A stretch of DNA of 64,000 bases from Hortaea werneckii. Taxonomy: Eukaryota > Ascomycota > Dothideomycetes > Mycosphaerellales > Teratosphaeriaceae. The stretch spans positions 1,178,001-1,242,000 of the forward strand of contig JBAOKB010000037.1 of NCBI GenBank assembly GCA_037044905.1. Direction: 5' to 3'. Positions 1-11,070 of the stretch are shown one piece after another (the first letter of the stretch is position 1; the number at the start of each line of letters is the position of its first letter). Below the pieces are notes generated by a model, which saw nothing but the letters and a program-made list of their open reading frames with translations, made no database searches and was not told where the DNA came from. The translations under genes and the position numbers were made by a program.

Positions 1-1703
1 GACCAGCAACAGCAACCCCACGACGAGAAGAAAGGACGAAATGGCTCCCCGGACGAACCCTCATCTAAACCCAATGTCTATCAACAACCCTACGAGCACG
101 AAGAAGACGAAGAACAAGAAGACCCCAACATCGTCGACTGGGACGGTCCCAACGACCCTCAAAACCCACGCAACTGGCCCACGCGCGCCAAAATCTTCAA
201 CCTCCTACTCGTCATCCTCCTGACCCTCCTCACCCCGCTCGCATCCAGCATGTTCGCCCCGGCGTCCCGCAAGTCCTGCAAGACTTCCGCACAGGCTCTA
301 CCACGCTGGCCGAGTTCGTCGTGTCGATCTACATCCTCGGCTTCGCGGTCGGTCCGCTGATTATAAGTCCCATGTCGGAGATGTACGGCCGCATTCCCGT
401 ATACATTGTTTGCAATGTCATGTTTGAGATTTTCACGATCGCGTGCGCGGTCTCGAATCTGACGCAGCTTATTGTTTTCAGCTTCTTCGCCGGGTGTTTT
501 GGCGTTTGTCCTGTGACATTGGGCGGGGCGTCGATTTCGGATCTGATGGATCAGGATAAGAGGGGGGCGGCGATGTCGTTGTTCGGCATGGGACCTTTGC
601 TGGGACCCGTAGTATGTGCCTTCTCTGGCTTTTCTTCTAACACTCGCAGCGATGTGCTGACGCTGTCACAGATTGGGCCGGTGGCGGGTGCGTATTTGGC
701 TGCGGCTGAAGGGTGGAGGTGGACTTTTTGGTTGATTGCTATTGCTGTAAGCCGGTTTGGCGTCTACCGTACATTTCGCTTGTCTATATGCTAACGGATG
801 ACCCAGTTCGGCGTCTGCGCCATCGCTCACGCCGCGCTATGTCGGGAGACATATGCTCCAGTCCTCCTAGCCCGGAAGACTAAACGCCTGCAGAAGGAAA
901 CGGGCAACCAAGATCTACGTTCGAAACTCGACGATGGACTCCCAAACAAGACACGCTTCTCGCGCGCCATGGTCCGGCCGTTCAAAATGCTCCTTTTCTC
1001 ACCCATCGTAGGCCTTATGGCGCTCTACGTCGCCTTCGTCTACGGCATCCTCTACCTCCTCTACACCACCTTCACGTTCGTCTTCCAGCAGTACTACGGC
1101 TTCTCCGACGGCAACGTAGGCCTGACGTACATCGCCAGCGGCATCGGGATGTTCATCGGGCTCTTCCTTATCGGCGGTTCCTCCGATCGTATCTGAAACG
1201 TCTCGCGGCCAAACATGGCGGCGAGCTGAAGCCCGAGTACCGACTTATCCCGCTCATGTTCACCGCGTGGACGATACCCGTGGGTCTCTTCATCTATGGT
1301 TGGACGGCTGAATACCATGAGCAATGGGCTGTGCCCTTATTGGGAACATTGTTGTTTGGTGTTGGGATTATTGCTGCGTTGATCTGCGTTCAGCAGTATC
1401 TCATTGACGTAAGTACATCTCGTCGTCACTCCACCCTGCCGGCAAGTTCTTGAGATTGACGCTACTGTATAGGCATTCACCATCTACGCCGCCTCTGCGG
1501 TCGCTGCGAATACAGTGCTTCGTTCGATCGTGGGAGGCGTGCTGCCCCTGGCGGGTCTTAGCATGTACGACACTCTCGGTCTTGGGTGGGGTAATAGCCT
1601 TATCGCCTTCATCTCCCTAGCGATGGTCCCTATCCCTTTTGCCTTTATATCTGGGGCGAGAAGATCCGGAAGAGACCTATCAGCTTGTGTAGTTGTTGCA
1701 TAG
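1..1703 (+). CDS. DHA1-family MFS multidrug transporter, 5'-truncated and frameshifted
   Basis: This is a plasma-membrane drug:H+ antiporter of the fungal DHA1 (12-TM MFS) type. The acidic N-terminal lead ending in VDWDGPNDPQNPRNWP is typical of the family, as are the segments YILGFAVGPLIISPMSEMYGR, GPLLGPV/IGPVAGAYLA, RETYAPVLLARKTKRL and FTIYAASAVAANTVLRS. The start codon lies before position 1. Three introns are supported by family continuity and GT-AG ends: 612-671, 747-806 (branch site TGCTAAC) and 1409-1472. The frame breaks near 261 (one base short, MFAP|GVPQVLQDF), near 1193 (SDR|LKRLAAKHGG) and twice near 1655-1680, where the usual WGEKIRK...TYQLV tail is split between frames. Whether this is a pseudogene or sequencing error cannot be decided here. 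The substrate is unknown. Confidence 0.85.
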
Positions 1704-2105
1704 GAGTGATTATAGCATAGCTCCCACCCGCGCATTTGGCTGGAAATTCTAACAGGCGTAGATCGCCTTCCTCCCTCCAGACCGATTGAACTTGATTGCA
1801 GGACCTGTAAGGCTGTAGTAGCTGTAGCATGGCATCCATTGTAACATAGCGGCCGCCGCAGCGTGTTGAAACCGTACGGTCCTGACAAGACGCCGAGTTT
1901 GCTTGCTCCCAGACAGCCGTGAAGTCCATGCCAATCACCTGCCAATCGGATCTTCAATCCCATCCTCAAGTGCAAGCGCACCAGTGACCATCCAAAAACC
2001 CCGCCCATCCCCTCCGTACCCCAAATCCACCAGTCCCCAACCCCGCACCCTCTCACATCCAATATCCCATTCCTCTCCACACCCTCCCCCAACTCACTCA
2101 CTCCC
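1704..2105. other. Convergent intergenic spacer
   Basis: About 400 bp between the 3' ends of the MFS gene and the isourate hydrolase gene. I see no conserved coding segment, and the open frames here do not resemble known proteins. It presumably holds both 3' UTRs. Confidence 0.5.
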
Positions 2106-2555
2106 TCACGACCCTCTATACGTCGTATAACTCCACGGCCCCAACAAAAGCGGGACATGATAATGCGCCTCCCCCCTCTGAGCCGCGAACCGCAATTCCA
2201 CTTGCGGCCAGAACGTCTTGCCTTTGCCGTAATACTTCTCCGTCTCGAAAGTCAGGCTGAAAAGCATCTGCTCCTCCTCGCTCGACTCCCCCTTGAGTTG
2301 CGCGACGACGGCGTTCAGCTCCGCGGTTGAGTTCGAGCGAGATGCGGAGGAAGAGGAGGAGGAGGGCGAGGGTTCCCACCCCGTCACCCGGCCGTCGGAG
2401 TTGGTCGTTGCGGTCCAGAGGTAGGGTTCAGGCGATGAGTTGGTCGAGGACGGGAAAGGGGAAAGGAGACGCAAGTGGACGGCGATACCGGGACCGGGTT
2501 TCCCGGCCACGGTGTCGAGGACGTGGCAGGTGATGAAGGGACGTGAGTCAGCCAT
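2106..2555 (-). CDS. 5-hydroxyisourate hydrolase (transthyretin-like)
   Basis: The enzyme hydrolyses 5-hydroxyisourate, the product of urate oxidase, in purine degradation. The 149-residue protein starts MADSRPFITCHVLDT and ends YTTYRGS, the diagnostic N- and C-terminal signatures of the HIUase/transthyretin family. His11 and the HYHVPLLLGPW region supply the expected active-site histidines. A Ser-rich insert (about residues 58-75) lies between the TTNSDGRVTGW strand and the next block, which is common in fungi. The frame is intact and without introns. The ATG at 2555 is chosen because family homology begins there. An in-frame ATG at 2639 would add 28 residues containing RLHLLTSQVF, which resembles a weak PTS2 peroxisomal signal; family members are often peroxisomal, so this longer start is possible. 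Confidence 0.93.
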   Translation of the reverse strand: MADSRPFITCHVLDTVAGKPGPGIAVHLRLLSPFPSSTNSSPEPYLWTATTNSDGRVTGWEPSPSSSSSSASRSNSTAELNAVVAQLKGESSEEEQMLFSLTFETEKYYGKGKTFWPQVELRFAAQRGEAHYHVPLLLGPWSYTTYRGS

Positions 2556-3324
2556 GGTTGAGGGCGGAGTTTGAAGGTCAGAGGGGAACTGGAAGACTTG
2601 GGAAGTTAGGAGATGGAGACGGGGGGAGGTTATTGACATGGGGATAGCGACATGGCTTAATATGTTGGCGGCTGTGGGGGTTACGAAGAAGTTGAAAAGG
2701 GAAGGAACGCGGGCACGTTTCGGAGTTCGCCGAGGGGCGTAGATAAGCACCCCCAATTCACTACAGCACATTACTACGGAATTTTTACACACGTAAATGT
2801 CACTCACACCTTTCAAAGGGGGGAAAAAGAATACGAAAGCCATACATTCAAGGAAATCCTAAAAGTTCGAATCGTAAAAGTTCAAAAAGCATGCATGCAT
2901 GCATGCAAACATGCAAGTCTTCATCAAATAGAAAAAGTCCTGTTTCACATCACACTATACTCAAGTGGTATCATAAAGCTGCAATTCACGACCGCCGCCA
3001 GCCAGCCCAGCCAACCAACCAACCAACCAACCCTCCCTCACGTGTCTGTAGCCCGACCTTCCTTCCCATCCCTCTCCCCTCTCCTTCCCCTCTTCAAACA
3101 AGCGAAACCAGCCCGCTTTGAGGTTACCCACCACCACTATCCCGATGCCACAGTCACTGCTGCAGTCACGTCCTCTGCTCTGCTCTGTAAACACACTCCC
3201 CCAATGCTAAAACCACACCCATCATTCCGCGCTCCTTCCTCATCCGAAGCCGAAAAACCACCCCCACCACTCACCCAGCTCCGGCCCAACCCCTCCCAGC
3301 ATAGAAGAGGAAGGAGGCAGTGGC
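2556..3324. other. Intergenic region with two short tandem repeats
   Basis: Upstream of the isourate hydrolase and downstream of SNF1, so it should hold the hydrolase promoter and the SNF1 3' UTR. It contains a GCAT/ATGC repeat (2889-2906), which is self-complementary, and a (CCAA)5 repeat at 3011-3032. No coding segment is recognised. Confidence 0.5.
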
Positions 3325-5885
3325 CTAATCATTAGCCTCAGCCAACTGAATAATAAGCCGACTCGCGACATCCAAAAACGGAAAAGGGCTCGAGATATCC
3401 TTCTCGCCTTCGATCTTGCCCAAGCCGACCAGCTCCTCGCCATCCTCGTCTTCGGTGACATCGCCTTCGTCCTCGGGACTGCCGGGCCCACCGCTATCGT
3501 GCGGCTGACTGCGTTGCCATGGGTGGGGGAGCCATTGACTTCCTTGGCGAAACGGCGGACGAGGCGTTCGTAGCCCGCGCACTTGAAGTCGACCAGGTAG
3601 AAGTCCTTCTCGATCGAGTAGAGCTGGATGGTGACGTAGACCCAGACGCACTCGTTGGGGTCGGGCCAGTCGCCGCCGTGCTGGCTGCTGGCTGCGCTGT
3701 GCGGTGCGGGGCCTGTTGTGGAGGCGTTGTCGACGGGTGAGCGGCTGTCGCCGCTCGAGGAGGCGGCCTGGGACAGAGCACCGGTGGACATGGCGGAGCT
3801 TCGCCGGCGGATTTGTTCGGCTGTCAGGTCGACGCGTGAGCTGTGCGTCGACGAAGGGTGTGCGACGCCCGGTGGGAACATGCCGGATTTCTTGAAGCGA
3901 GCCTGGATGACCCAGGGGTCCTCGGGTAGAGAATAGCCCCAGTCATTCCATCGCCCGTACCTCTCACGTCCTCTCCGCCTCTCGCCACCACCCTCGCGTT
4001 CTGCACGTTTTCTCCGCCTGCGCTCCTGATCGGAGTGGGTGGCGTACTCGGGATCTGTGCCAGGCTCAGGATCACTGTCGCTGTATTCCGGACTCTCTTC
4101 CTTTCGCGCAGGACTTCCATCGCCGCTTCCCATACCCTGTTCTTTCATCCGTGGAACTTCCCACTGCGCTCCCATTTTCTGCAATGCTTTGTAAATAGCC
4201 AACATGGCGTCCGTCGGACTATTCCTGCTTCGGATGCCAAATTGCCATTTGATTGGCTTATTCTTTTTCTGCGCCTGCTTATCTGGGAGGCTTGTCATAG
4301 GCTCCGGCTTCTCTGGGTGTTGCCCGTGTCGATTGAGGTTAACGTTGCTTTTTGAGTGCGGCTTCAGCCGTCTCGCCGTAAGCTCTTGCTCCTCCTTCGT
4401 CCGTGGTCGCTCCGGCTCTAGATGGGTTTCATGATCGTTGGTAGGCGAAGATGACTGGTTGACTTGTCCTTTCATATATGCTGCGTGGTAGTCTGGTAGA
4501 CTGCTCGGTAAGATGGCAATGGTGTTTGCAGGGCTACGCGCTTCCATAATTGAGGCGCTTCCTGTAGAGCCGTGGCGAGGGTGCTCAAAGCTCGCAAAAG
4601 TGGAGGGTTGTGTCCGATTTTGAGGTGTCTTGGGCGAATTTGGCATGTTCGTGGCGAATGCCGGAGGAGACTGAGCCATGAAAGCCGGTTGATCTGTCAT
4701 GAGAGACGGATTGGCTTTCATCAGTGTATTCTCGCGCACGATGAGATACGCGTCCTTGATCGCAGATGGCTCTTCCTTCCCCAGCGCGTCTGTCACATCT
4801 TCTGCAGCGTAACCCATGGTCTGTCCCAGCTTGTCGATGACCTTTTCATGTAGCTTCTCCTGCACAGGCTTCGGCTTGTTCTTGGACAGAGCATAGGGAT
4901 CAATGGGCTTATTAGGATCCACGCCCGACTCAAAGTCCTGATCCGCAACCTTCAAATACTCAGCGAGATCCTTCAGGAACCAGGGATCTTGCCGAATCTC
5001 CGGGACTGTGATCCGGTTGACCGGGTTGACTTGCAGCATCTTCTTAATCAGCCGCACCGCACCAGAAGACAGGTAGTTGGGTACCATGTAGTTGCCTTGG
5101 GCGATCTTTTTGAACAGTGCAGGGATGTACTCGTCGTCGAACGGCAACCTGCCTACGAGTAGCACGTACAGGATGACACCACACGACCAGACATCCACTT
5201 CAGGACCGGCATAAAGCTTTCCACTGATGACTTCGGGGGCGGCATAGTTCGGACTGCCGCAACTTGTCTTCAGGAAGTTACCGTCCGTCATGATGTTACT
5301 CAGACCAAAGTCCGCAATTTTGACATTGAGATTCTCGTCAAGCAGCAGGTTCTCTGGCTTCAGATCACGGTGGACAATCTTGTGTCTATGGCAATACTCG
5401 ACGGCGCACACAATCTGCTGGAAGAACTTTCTCGCTTTATCCTCAGCCATCTTGCCGTGCTGCACGATATAATCGAAAAGCTCCCCGCCAGCGTATTCGA
5501 GCACCATGACAATCTCTTGAGGCGTGGTGATGACGGTGTAGAGTTTGATAATGTGCGGATGCCGTAGCAGCTGCAAGTATTGGATCTCGCGTTCGATGCG
5601 GCCGGCCATATCGCGGGTGATGAGTTTCCTCCGTGATATTATCTTGAGCGCGACCTTTTGCCCACTGACAATATGCGTGGCGAGCTTGACCTTGCCGAAC
5701 GAGCCTTCCCCCAACGTCTTGACGATGTTGTAGTGGCCCAGACGCGGATTGCTAGACCGCGAAGGGTTCGGCGGCCGCTGAGCATTGTTGGAGGTTGGCT
5801 GGCGGCCCCCGGGGATGGCATTTGGATCGCGTCGTGACTGTGAGATGGAGAGGGACAGGTCTTCCTCATCGAAGGCGGAGGTCAT
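3325..5885 (-). CDS. SNF1: SNF1/AMPK-type catalytic alpha subunit
   Basis: Ser/Thr kinase of the SNF1 complex, which relieves glucose repression and governs alternative carbon use. The kinase domain spans about residues 50-306: P-loop GEGSFGKVKLA, ATP lysine K81, catalytic loop HRDLKPEN (D174), DFG (D192), and activation loop LKTSCGSPNYAAPEV with the expected phosphothreonine T207. A UBA-like autoinhibitory stretch (MGYAAEDVTDALG) follows, then a long disordered linker and the C-terminal regulatory domain (IQLYSIEKDFYLVDFKCAGYERL). No introns are seen. The terminal residues SSPFPFLDVASRLIIQLAE lie in another frame, so a one-base frameshift is needed near 3490-3525. Without it the protein would run on out of frame past 3325. 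The 5' flank carries a 9-bp minisatellite. Confidence 0.95.
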
Positions 5886-6114
5886 GATGGCTGACTGTCT
5901 GTAGCCGGTGAGACCGGCTCACTGAGCGGACTCCAGCAGATGTCTCGGGTAGCTGCCGGGTTCAAACAGTCAGGATTAGGTTGCGGTTAGCTGTCTCCAG
6001 AACAATCTCATGTGTTGGAGTGCGAAATCTATCTCGACCGGAGCAGGCAGGCGAGCAGGTGAAAGAGTGGGTGGTTTGGATCGTCAATCGTGAGGTGCAC
6101 TGGTTGGTTAGTTG

Positions 6115-6176
6115 GTGCAGTGAGTGCAGTGAGTGCAGTGAGTGCAGTGAGTGCAGTGAGTGCAGTGAGTGCAGTG
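6115..6176. repeat. 9-bp minisatellite, about 7 copies
   Basis: The unit GTGCAGTGA is repeated head to tail almost perfectly for 62 bp, roughly 230-290 bp upstream of the SNF1 start codon, within its probable promoter or 5' UTR. Such arrays are prone to copy-number change by slippage. Confidence 0.95.
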
Positions 6177-8118
6177 GGCGAGTGCGGTCCCGCTCTCCAG
6201 CTCCGTTCAGGCCGATGCCTCAGGGAAGGTGGGGTCTACCAGATGCGCCTTCCCTCCCTCTCAAAATTACCAAACCGAATGACGATGATGACGCTCGCCA
6301 AGCTGCCAATCAAACTTCCGCCGCCCTTCAAGGGATGTACTTTCGCCCGCCTATGTACCTAGGAGGTAGGTAGGTAATGTATGGATGGACACAGTACTAT
6401 GGATTCTCACACACACGCGAGAAGCGGGAATGATGACGAGTGGAAACACTTGGCCAGTATTGCTGGCTGCTGCTCAACGAGCTACTGCACTGCTGCGCTG
6501 CACTGCGCTGCGCTGCAGTGACCACGCGAGCGCAGCGGGGAAATGAATGGGGTTGACAGTGGAGAAACAGAGAGGGCGGCGGGCGATGCTAGCCTGGCAA
6601 CCCTTGCGAGAACTTCGGCCGACCATTCCCACTTGATTCCATCCACGCAGGTACGACGCCTTGCCAGATGCAGAATCACCTGCAGCCAGCGATCGGCCGC
6701 ATCGACAGACATGTGAAAGTCTTGGACCCCACACGTGACTGAAAAAGACTGCTGTTCCCAACCGAAGCCGAACATGGTGCTGCTGCTGCTGCTGTCGATG
6801 ATATAGCTGTCCTGCCTGCTATATCCCAGTTGATACGCGCGCAGTGACTGATAACGACCCATGCAAGCGCACGCGGTTGAGCGGCATTCAACCAACCGCA
6901 ACACCGTGAGCCAGCAGCCGGTGTGGAGTTGAGGCTCAGCGCTCCGCGGCGGAACCCGCGGTGGTGACAGACTCTCGTTACCGTAATTGGTACTATGTAT
7001 GATATTATCCTCGCTGACAGCTGGGGCGGGCGGAAGGACGGGCGGAGCTTCACTTTATCTGTTGTGTCCACAACTGCATCCTCTATAGCTACCATGTTCC
7101 TGTACAAATTCCCAATGTATGTCAACACATCTCATGCAAGACTTCCACGTCGGGCGCACGGGTATGGAAGCAAGCAAGCAAGCCGTGTGCGCTGGCTGTC
7201 AGCTTAAACCTCCCGCCTGGCTTGCCCAATGAGCGACACACCAGCCTGTGAACGCTGCTTCCATGGCTGCGACGGTGAATGACTCTCTGTAAGACACGTA
7301 GTGCACATTCCCAGTGCACGAAGACGGTAGGTTATCCATATCACAATCCTCACCACGTCCTCGTCCGCTCCACTTGTACGCGCATTCGCCGAGACCAGCC
7401 AGCGCCGACGCATCCGCCGTCCGCCCACCCCTCTGAAAACGACTTGGGAATTCGCTCGCATTTCCTTCCACGTCCCAAGAGCGAGACAGTACTAGACAAA
7501 GAGATGGCGGATTGCGGTTTCTTGCCTTTGCCTGTGTGCATTCAGTGCGGCACCAGTGAGTCCTCGGAATCACGGAAATGTCTAGAGAGCGCAGACGGTT
7601 GATGAGCTTGGCTTCCTAGATCAGAACCCGTGCCATATAAAGATAGTCGGACCAACGCTAGGGTTTATTGTCGGGGTGTGCATGGCAGTAAGAATACACA
7701 CATAACCGCAAAGGCAGTTGCAAAGCGAGGTGCTAATATGCTTGGGTAGATCATCTGCTGGCCCGCGGCACTACTTTGCTGCTGCTGCGCGACTGATGCT
7801 GGGAAGAGGTATGTTCTTTTAGCGAGCTCCCAAACTCGTACAGCAAGCAGAGTGATTCAGGGTGAAGTTGTCTGACTTGGTCATGAAGAATGTTAGGGAC
7901 TCCTGCCGATACGTCAGGAGCCATAAGCAATGCGATACCCTTTTAGCGACGACACTTTTTTCGACGGCTTGTCCCTGAATAACCCTATGCGAAACCTGAA
8001 GCTCCAATGCTGCGCAAAATGAGAGTAGATTTTTCTTCCAGAGACAGAGGCCATTTACGATGAGATTTGGACAGTGAAAAGGGATTCTGCAGAGCAGAGG
8101 TCTTGTTGTGAATGTGGA

Positions 8119-8120
<2 letters not shown>

Positions 8121-8159
<39 letters not shown>
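8121..8159. repeat. C39 homopolymer tract
   Basis: Thirty-nine uninterrupted C residues, flanked by GTGGAAA and AATATC, about 440 bp before the start of the next plus-strand gene. The length is exceptional for a nuclear genome. The exact count is likely to be unreliable in any sequencing technology. Confidence 0.95.
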
Positions 8160-8162
<3 letters not shown>

Positions 8163-8598
8163 ATCAAATGACCTTTGACGGCTTCGAAATCTACGCCATG
8201 CTTGGTCATTCATCCATGCCGCTCTTCGGAAAAGATTCACCCTGGCTGCATAGGTACAGGGCTCGTTGGTTTTGTTTTTCTTTCTCGCATCGAAATGTTC
8301 TTCAAAATCAAGCGCAAATGCCTGGAGAGGCTCGACGAGAGGAATAAGTGTGTTTCGCTACTACCACTTGCAACTTTCCGCTGAAAGAGAATTGACCTCA
8401 GTTCACACGCGGGCAAATGCAAACGCTCGTTGTTGCCTTTTTTCCTCTTTGGATCACCCACCCTTGTTTTTGTGCGCGTTTTAACTTTGACATCGCGACT
8501 TTGATCAACAGACCTACTGCAACACAGTTTCCAATTCTAGGTCAATTCACAAAGAAGCGAACACGACCAGGTATTGGCGAAAGCGTCTGGCTCTTACC

Positions 8599-10918
8599 AT
8601 GCAGCCGCACGCTGCAGATCAGGGCAAGGCTGCCATGGCCGACCTCATGAGCATCGCCAAGTGGAAGGCTCCGCACGCGAGTATTGGTGCCTGGCAAGCT
8701 GGGCTGGACGAGATTGATCGCTTCTATCGCAGCGCCACCAGCCATCTTCCTACCGTTCCACAGCCCCAAGCGGATGATGCTGGCACTATCATGAGTATAA
8801 TGCTGAACAGGCAGGTATCAATGGCGCTCAGAGCATGTTCGGTCCCGCCCACGAAGAACTCCCTGACGAAATGTTTTACCCCGTAGACTATGCGCTGACG
8901 ATGAAACAGAACGATAAATCTGTGCTACAGCAAGAACAAGCAGCACAGTTCCCACGGCAGCCAGACTCTCCTGTGCCCAATCCGCCAATCAAGTTGCATC
9001 CTCCCCACGCGCCTAGCAGCCTCAACCCGGAAAACACGACTTCGCTCCCAAACCTCAACCAGCCCTCCCAGTCCACGAACATCGAAATTCCCCCTGAACC
9101 GTTCCCTACACCCCATCAGCCGCCACCCGAAGCGTCAGCATCCAACCTCCTACACCCTCCCACCCAGCCAGCCAAGAAACTTCCGCCTCGCACACTCCCA
9201 ATCATCTCTCCCTCTTTCGAAAGCGACACAGCAAGATTCTAACATGCCTCTCCTCTACGCCAAACCCACGCATCGCTACCCCTTCAGCAGCAGAACCCTC
9301 ACTGGTCTTCCGTGGAGAACATCACAGCAAGACCGAAATGGACGCTCGAGCCGCCGCCGCCGCCTGGGCTGCAGCCGGCTTTTGAAGGGAAGGGGGAGGA
9401 TCGGGGTTTGGAGGCCGGTGGGAGGGCTCGCAGGATTGCTGTCCCGTTGCGTGAGAAATTGGGGGAGGGTGGGTCGCGGTTGGGAGATGGGGCAATGTCT
9501 GGAGATGGGTTAAGGGAAGGATATGGGCAGCCTGGAGGGGAGTCTTCTGCTGGAGCTGAGGGGCGTGGAGTGGAGGGTGTGGGTGTGGAGAGGCGGTTAG
9601 GAGGAGCTGAGGGTGAATGTCACAGAGAGGGGATGTGGCGGATATGACTGCTTGTCGGAAGGGAAAGGTGTCTGATGGAAGGAGGGTCGAGAGTGAAGAC
9701 GGCACGAGGGACTCAGGTCCCGACGAAAACGCCTCTTCTACGACCATTCATACTTCTGCGCCTGACGCGATCGCGGCCAGTGAAGAACATGAAAATGAAG
9801 GGCGCAATCAACAAACAGACGCACCACAGCATGATAACAACACGACTACTTCACTCAACCCCCAAGATCAAGCTATACAAGCTACAGACCCGCACATCAA
9901 CCCCAAAGCTATAACCACGAACCCACCACGCTGGAGCCCAACCAACAACCGCACCTTCTCCAACGCCCGGGACGAAATCGCCAGTCTCAAACGCGGGCGT
10001 AAGGATACATCCTCCTCCTCCTCCTCCTCCTATAGCAGCAGCCCACCAAACTCCGCCTCCATCATCACAACCTCCACTGAAAAAGAAGAAGGAGAAGGAA
10101 CCGCGAGGGAACCAGAGCCCCTTCCGTCTCTAGGCTTGTCGAAGAAACCTCAGAGCAGGGTACTCCCAAAGAGTCCAACCCTGAAAAGAGGAATAACGAC
10201 TACGTCCTCGCGCCCGTCCCGGCAGATCAAGGGAGTCGGGTGAGTACAGCGGGCTGTGATCCTCAAGCTTTGGACCTGCCTCTGGAGAAGTCGGGTTCGG
10301 ACTCCTTCCCTTCTGCCTCCCTTCCATTTACATCGAAATTAAAGGGAACAGATGAGGAGGAGGAGGAGGAGGAGAAGGAGGAGGAGAAGGAGAAGGAGAA
10401 GGAGGAAAGAGAGAACCAAAGCGAGCGAGAAGGAGCCGACGAAAAAGAGGAAACGACCTCCGCGTCCTACGATGAGTAAACGCGAACTCTCTAATCTAGA
10501 AGGGACGACGGTGGAGGGGAAGTTGAGGAGGCGAGGGGGGGCTCAGGAGGGACAGAAACAGTCGCTGTCGCAGCCGCAGCAGCGGTCGCAACAGCAGCGG
10601 GAACAGCAGAAGCAGCAGAAGCAGGACCAAGACCAGAAGCAGGAGCGGTGAATGGGGATGGGGTTGCGGGGAGGAAGAGACGGAAGAGGTCGTAGTCGGG
10701 AAAAGACGGGAGGGATGGAGAAGGCTGGGGGAGAGAAGGGTGAGGATGGCGATGGGGATGCGGGGAAAAGGAGGAAAGCAGACAGGGAGGAAGAGGCAGT
10801 GGCGATGCAGAGAAGACCTTCCGATTGGAAGAAACGAGCGATCGGATGGAATTTTGGAGTTGCGAAAAGCTCTGACTGTGCAGAGTCCGGTGGGCCGGGG
10901 GAAATGTGGATGGAATAG
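8599..10918 (+). CDS. Low-complexity fungal protein, reading frame broken
   Basis: Not recognised. The start (MQPHAADQGKAAMADL) opens a frame with an ordered-looking segment (SIAKWKAPHASIGAWQAG, DEIDRFYRSAT) that continues in another frame as HYHEYNAEQAGINGAQSMFG and EELPDEMFYPVDYALTMKQ. One base is missing near 8783. Downstream are Pro-rich, Ser-rich (a TCC run near 10.02 kb), Glu/Lys-rich (10.35-10.42 kb) and Gln/Lys-rich stretches in changing frames, with a basic segment TKKRKRPPRPTMSKRELSN that could be a nuclear localisation signal. Several further shifts or introns would be needed to join them, and I cannot fix the true C-terminus. It may be more than one gene. A disordered nuclear protein is the best reading. 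Confidence 0.45.
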
Positions 10919-11070
10919 AACAAGTGTGAGGTAGTAGAAAAGGGGGGCACTGATGATCGGAAGGGAGAAACCCCCGCTTCACAACAACTCGAGAAATTGC
11001 GTACAAATTCTCCCTGAACAAATCATTTCCCAAAATCCACCTCCTGTATCTGATAGTCAAAGGCCCCTTT

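Larger units (their letters stand above)
5886..8598. other. Long divergent intergenic region
   Basis: About 2.7 kb between the starts of SNF1 (minus) and the low-complexity gene at 8599 (plus). It holds a 9-bp minisatellite and a C39 tract, annotated separately. The open frames between 6.4 and 7.6 kb do not resemble known proteins and show no convincing splice structure. I see no tRNA or transposon ends. Confidence 0.5.

Noticed and set aside
8108..8347. Poly-Pro or poly-Gly frames spanning the C39 tract
   Set aside because: Produced entirely by the homopolymer; no conserved flanking protein.
10352..10651. Arg-rich frame starting with a run of arginines
   Set aside because: Arises from a GGA/GAG repeat read in the wrong frame; only its later basic segment fits the gene on this strand.
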